A stretch of 64,000 nucleotides of DNA from Sisyra terminalis (lineage: Eukaryota > Arthropoda > Insecta > Neuroptera > Sisyridae). The notes under the pieces were generated by a model. It worked only from the letters and a program-made list of their open reading frames with translations. It was not told where the DNA came from and did no database searches. Shown piece after piece: positions 60,030 to 64,000 of the stretch (the stretch's first letter is position 1; each line of letters opens with the position of its first letter). Made by a program: the position numbers and the translations under genes. The stretch covers positions 55,691,701-55,755,700 of the forward strand of contig OY292275.1 in assembly GCA_958496175.1 (NCBI GenBank), written 5' to 3'.

Positions 60030-60321
60030 TCGATATATCAGAAAGCAAGATAATTCTATACAAATACAAGTGTGTTTTTCTCGAAAAAAAGGATGAAGGA
60101 CCATGAAATGTTACCATGTCTTTAGACAAATTTTCCGGGAACAACATGGAGCAGCTATGGTTAAAATATTTTTGAAAAATTACAATTCCTTCGATCGAAA
60201 ATTTTTTTCAAGTTTCAATCAATGAAGAAATCTTTATATATGAGTTTAAATGATCCATGCATATATCTTCCAATGGCCGAATCGATAAGCGCACGGAATA
60301 TGTTGTAAACGGAAAGACGAT

Positions 60322-60376
60322 GGATCGAACCCCCAACAAGGTAAAAGATTTTTATATTTCTACTAACCAATTTCTA
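60322..60376 (-). promoter_or_regulatory. tRNA-like A and B box pair (possible Pol III promoter)
   Basis: The minus strand has TAGAAATTGGTTAG (60363-60376), close to the tRNA A-box stretch TAGCTCAGTTGGTTAG, and GGTTCGATCC (60322-60331), matching the B box less one base. Their starts are 45 nt apart, the spacing found in real tRNAs. The stems of a tRNA do not form. The same arrangement occurs in the other two family F copies. This suggests a tRNA-derived origin, as in SINEs, but could be coincidence. Confidence 0.3.
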
Positions 60377-60397
60377 ATTAATATATATTCGTTACAG
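60341..60397 (+). other. intron-like 57-nt segment (also at 61620-61676 and 63087-63143)
   Basis: GTAAAAG at the start, TACTAAC 20 bases in, TTACAG at the end, and much higher A+T than the flanks. This is the layout of a small spliceosomal intron. It has the same length in all three copies and is divisible by three without a stop, so reading through is also possible. On the minus strand the same DNA shows tRNA-like boxes, so the intron reading is not certain. Confidence 0.35.
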
Positions 60398-60757
60398 CTT
60401 AAATTATCACTTTCGATCGATAATAATATCCTTTCTAACGTTACAGCCGAATTATTCGATCATCACTTCCAACCTTTCGGGGTTGAGAAGTGATCGATCG
60501 ATTACGTAACTTTTTTTTTTGTTTGGTTTGTACATATACGTCATAAATACGTCGTCAATCAACGACGACACTCAATGACGTCATAATCGAAAAAAAAATC
60601 CTGGAAATTGGGCGAATTTACGATTTTCATGTAATAGGATTCTGGGAATGGCTTAGTTACGTTACGGGAGGCCTAAAAAACATATCCTAGATGTAATGTT
60701 TTTCATTTTTTTTTTAAAAATTTTTTGGTCAGAATTTTGAAAAATCCCAAAAATAGG

Positions 60758-60946
60758 TCAATTTGCGTGTTTTTTTTCGGTTTTTCCAACTTTAACGCCG
60801 TTTCCAGCGAAAACTATCGATCGTACGTAAACAATAGTAGGCTCATTCGATAGCGCTTGAATTACTCTATCGATGGTGTAAATTTGGTCCCGGAAAACCC
60901 TAAGGAAAAAAACTTTTTTTTCAACTTTTAAGGAATTTAAAATCAT
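60758..60946 (-). other. family F open frame 2 (also in three other units)
   Basis: The 62-codon frame contains FRDQIYTIDRVIQALSNEPT. The same frame stays open on the minus strand near 62000-62190, on the plus strand at 62572-62835, and on the plus strand from about 63826 to the window edge. No family is recognised. The units are so similar that shared openness is weak evidence for coding. Confidence 0.15.
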
Positions 60947-61394
60947 CGATGAAACGGTGGTCGATTTTAGGAAATTATTTTTTGAAAATTTTTTTGTCGA
61001 ATTTCTCGATGAAATTTACACCATAGGTTCCTAACGTTACGATTGAAGAGAAAATATTTAAACTTTTAACTTTTCGATACCAATAAACGAATTTTTCGAA
61101 ATTAAAAAATTTACATATTAAACGACATCAAGCAATACAAATGTAAAATGTTTTCGAGAAAAAAAGGATGAAGGACCTAAAAGTTTTCCAATGTGGAAAG
61201 GCAACTTTTCCGAATATAACATGCAGAACCGATGGGTCAAATTTTTCCGGGAAATTCCACGAAAATCGTTCGATTTTAAAAAATTACAGTTAATTAGTTT
61301 AATATTAAAGATTTATATATTATGTAAGATAATGCTATACAATTACAAATGTGTTTTTCTCGAATTAAGGGATGAAAGACATTAAAATGTTTCA

Positions 61395-61772
61395 ATGTCT
61401 TTAGACAAATTTTCCAGGATTAACATGGAGAAGCTATGGTTAAAATATTTTTGGAAAATTCCTATTCCTTCGATCGAAAAAAATTTTCAAGTTTCCATCA
61501 ATGAAGAAATCTTTATATATGAGTTTCAACGATCATTACATATATCTTCCAATGGCCGAATCGATAAGCGCACGGAATATGTTATAAACGGAAAGACGAT
61601 GGATCGAACCCCCAACAAGGTAAAAGATTTTTATATTTCTACTAACCAATTTCTAATTAATATCTATTCGTTACAGCTTAAGTTATCACTTTCGATCGTT
61701 AATAATATCCTTTCCAACGTTACAGCCGAATTATTCGATCATCACTTCCAATCCTTCGGGGTTGAGAAGTGA
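61395..61772 (+). CDS. family F open frame 1, longest copy, unknown product
   Basis: This 125-codon frame starts MSLDKFSRINMEKLWLKYFW and ends LFDHHFQSFGVEK. Its N-terminal module (FS-x3-NM-x3-W-x-K-x-F-x2-IP) is echoed by the frame just upstream (61191-61385, FSEYNM and WVKFFREIP), suggesting an internal duplication with conserved F, NM, W, K, F and IP positions. The other two copies of the unit have a stop within it. It contains the 57-nt intron-like segment in frame. I recognise no domain. Chance or a decayed transposon gene are both possible. Confidence 0.2.
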   Translation: MSLDKFSRINMEKLWLKYFWKIPIPSIEKNFQVSINEEIFIYEFQRSLHISSNGRIDKRTEYVINGKTMDRTPNKVKDFYISTNQFLINIYSLQLKLSLSIVNNILSNVTAELFDHHFQSFGVEK

Positions 61773-61804
61773 TCGATCGATTACATATTTTATTTTTATT
61801 TTCG

Positions 61805-61866
61805 TGACGTCATCTCAAATATGACGTCATCGTATATATGCCGTCATCTCATATGTGACGTCATCC
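61805..61866. repeat. 17-bp tandem array of TGACGTCA palindromes
   Basis: TGACGTCAT or TGCCGTCAT starts at 61805, 61822, 61839 and 61856, an exact 17-bp period (about one and a half helical turns). TGACGTCA is the full CRE/ATF-type binding palindrome. Similar DNA is inverted at 62899-62960. Confidence 0.8.
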
Positions 61867-62898
61867 TCGAAAACATTTCTATTTTCCGATTTTCATGTTA
61901 TAGGATTCTGGGAATGGCTTAGTTACGTCACGGGAGGCCTAAAAAACATATCCTATAGTTAATATTTTTCATTTTTTTTTGAAAAATTTTTTGGCCAGAA
62001 TTTTGAAAAATCCCAATTATAGGCCAAAATTGCCGATTTTTTTCACTTTTGTCAACTTTAACGCCGTTTCCAGCGAAAACTATCGATCGTAGGTTAACGA
62101 TAGTATGCTCATTCGATAGCGCTTGAATTACTCTATCGATGGTGTAAATTTGGTCCCGGTAAACCTTAAGGAAAAAAACTTTTTTTTTTAACTTTTGAAA
62201 AATTTAAAATCCCGACCAGATGGTCGTCGAATTTTTGTAGAAATTTTTTTGTCGAATTTCTCGATGAAATTCACACCATAGATGCATAATGTAACGCTCG
62301 AAGTGAATATTAAAAAAAAATGAGCTTTTCGTTAACCTTCATCGAATTTTTCGATAATGAAGTTTTATATAAACGTCATAATGCTATGCATATGTTAATT
62401 TGTTTTATCGAAAAATTCGATGAAGCGTAACGAAAAGCTCAACTTTTTTTTAATATTCACTTCGACCGTTACATTATGCATCTATGGTGTGAATTTCATC
62501 GAGAAATTCGACAAAAAAATTTCTACAAAAATTCGACGACCATCTGGTCGGGATTTTAAATTTTTCAAAAGTTGAAAAAAAAAGTTTTTTTCCTTAGGGT
62601 TTTCCGGGACCAAATTTACACAATCGATAGAGTAATTCAGGCGCTATCGAATGAGCCTACTATCGTTAACCTACGATCGATAGTTTTCGCTAAAAACGGC
62701 GTTAAAGTTGGAAAAAGTGAAAAAAATCGGCAATTTTGGCCTATTTTTGGGATTTTTCAAAATTCTGGCCAAAAAATTTTTCAAAAAAAAATGAAAAATA
62801 CTACATCTAGGATATGTTTTTTAGGCCTCCCGTGACGTAACTAAGCCATTCCCAGAATCCTATTACATGAAAATCGTAAATTAGAAATTTTTTCGAGG

Positions 62899-62960
62899 AT
62901 GACGTCACATATGAGATGACGGCATATATAACATGACGTCATATATGAGATGACGTCACG
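62899..62960. repeat. 17-bp tandem array of TGACGTCA palindromes (mirror copy)
   Basis: ATGACGTCA or ATGACGGCA at 62899, 62916, 62933 and 62950, the same 17-bp period in the opposite arm of the palindrome. One unit has the same single-base change as its partner. Confidence 0.8.
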
Positions 62961-62991
62961 AAAATAAAAATAAAATATGTAATCGATCGAT

Positions 62992-63370
62992 CACTTCTCA
63001 ACCCCGAAGGATTGGAAGTGATGATCGAATAATTCGGCTGTAACGTTAGAAAGGATATTATTAACGATCGAAAGTGCTAATTTACGCTGTAACGAATAGA
63101 TATTAATTAGAAATTGGTTAGTAGAAATATAAAAATCTTTTACCTTGTTGGGGGTTCGATCCATCGTCTTTCCATTTATAACATATTCCGTGCGCTTATC
63201 GATTCGGCCATTGGAAGATATATGAATTGATCATTTAAACTCATATATAAAGATTTCTTCATTGATGGAAACTTGAAAAAAAATTTTCGATCGAAGAAAT
63301 TGTTATTTTCCAAAAATATTTTAATCGTAGCTGCTCCTTGTTAATCCCGGAAAATTTGTCTAAAGACATT
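62992..63370 (-). pseudogene. family F open frame 1, copy 3 (interrupted)
   Basis: Minus-strand counterpart of 61395-61772. The frame has TGA at the position where the open copy has CGA, and ATTTAAA-type changes around it, the same lesion as in copy 1. The intron-like segment is intact at 63087-63143. Confidence 0.2.
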
Positions 63371-64000
63371 GTAACATTTTATGGTCCTTCATCCTTTATT
63401 TCGAGAAAAACACATTTATATCTTGTATAATATATAAATCCTTAATATCGAATTAATTAACTCTATTTTTTTTAAAATCGAACGATTTTCGTGGAATTTT
63501 CCGGAAAAATTTTAACCATCGGTTCTGCATGTTACGTTCGGAAAAGTTGCCTCTCCACATTGGAAAACTTTTAGGTCCTTCATCCTTTTTTTCTCGAAAT
63601 CATTTTACATTTGTATTGCTTGATGTCGATTAATATCTAATTTTTTTAATTTCGTAATAATCGTTTATAGGTATCGAAAAGTTAAAAGTTTTAATATTTT
63701 CTCCTCAATCGTAACGTTAGGAACCTATGATGTGAATTTCATCGAGAAATTCGACAAAAATTTTTTCAAAAAATAATTTCCTAAAATCGACCACCCTTTC
63801 ATCGATGATTTTAAATTTTTCAAAAGTTGAAAAAAAAAGTTTTTTTCCTTAGGGTTTTCCGGGACCAAATTTACACCATCGATAGAGTAATTCAAGCGCT
63901 ATCGAATGAGCCTACTATCGTTAACCTACGATCGATAGTTTTCGCTGGAAACGGCGTTAAAGTTGACAAAAGTGACAAAAATCGCCGATTTTGGCCTATT

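Larger units (their letters stand above)
60257..60493 (+). pseudogene. family F open frame 1, copy 1 (shortened)
   Basis: The 78-codon frame has the same sequence as the C-terminal part of the frame at 61395-61772 (GRIDKRTEYVVNGKTMDRTP and, at the end, LFDHHFQPFGVEK). Upstream the frame is closed by TGA where the other copy has CGA. It includes a 57-nt intron-like stretch at 60341-60397. There is no recognisable family. It may not be a gene at all. Confidence 0.2.
60030..64000. repeat. family F: giant palindrome of tandem ~1.26-kb units (cut by window edge)
   Basis: Positions about 60760-62356 are the reverse complement of 62406-64000, centred near 62381 with a 49-bp spacer; the innermost arms are TCGAATTTTTCGATA and TATCGAAAAATTCGA. 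Within the left arm, 60130-61080 and 61395-62340 are tandem copies offset by about 1260 bp. Shared blocks include GGCCGAATCGATAAGCGC, GGATTCTGGGAATGGCTTAG, ACTATCGATCGTA and TTACTCTATCGATGGTG. The repeat exceeds 3.2 kb and continues outside the window. It resembles nothing I can name: possibly a large foldback or a satellite in inverted arrangement. The left boundary is approximate. Confidence 0.8.

Noticed and set aside
59791..60147. 118-codon minus-strand frame
   Set aside because: It reads antisense into the family F repeat, lacks any domain, and is not preserved in the other units.

Overview
This window is AT-rich eukaryotic nuclear DNA, very probably from an insect, although the order cannot be fixed from the sequence. 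The evidence is the absence of bacterial-style genes, pieces of Jockey-type non-LTR retrotransposons (FADDTAIL catalytic motif), Tc1-like transposase ends, hAT- and piggyBac-like miniature elements, and hammerhead-ribozyme motifs of the kind carried by Penelope-like retroelements. No convincing host protein-coding exon, tRNA, rRNA or CRISPR array was found. The recognisable coding sequence is all broken transposon remnants. The window is best read as an intergenic or large intronic region in which islands of slightly more GC-rich unique DNA are separated by layers of nested transposable elements.

Layout. 1-390 is the end of a TTAA-flanked miniature element whose complete relative lies at 44983-45691. 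7544-8093 holds two nested foldback elements, each with a pair of outward-facing hammerhead motifs; related loci lie at 25104-25700, 34055-34260 and 41880-42101. 11173-12611, 22269-23029, 38674-39740, 49950-51082, 52228-53131 and 56091-57120 are long-armed foldback elements of several families (called B, C, D and E here) that share internal sequence modules. 14676-15530, 23907-24470 and 52175-53705 are decayed Tc1-like transposons. 16911-17797 and 31379-32327 are other terminal-inverted-repeat elements, the second with a PHD-finger-like remnant. 27870-30241 is a hAT-like element carrying two other insertions. 37040-38013 and 44205-46981 are foldback family A with unusually long (12 bp) target duplications; the second copy holds two further insertions. 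48416-49583 contains one Jockey inserted into the tail of another. 50322-50762 is a second kind of non-LTR fragment inside a family C element. 57850-58288 is a six-unit, 75-bp minisatellite. From about 60030 to the window edge lies a very large palindrome (family F) built of tandem ~1.26 kb units.

The most interesting signals are: (1) several hammerhead self-cleaving ribozyme motifs in divergent pairs, with palindromic stem III segments that would favour dimers; (2) shared modules across otherwise different foldback families; and (3) the family F palindrome, whose units contain 17-bp arrays of TGACGTCA, a conserved 57-nt intron-like segment and, on the opposite strand, tRNA-like A/B box spacing. 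No genes act together as a pathway; the logic of the window is the order in which mobile elements were inserted.
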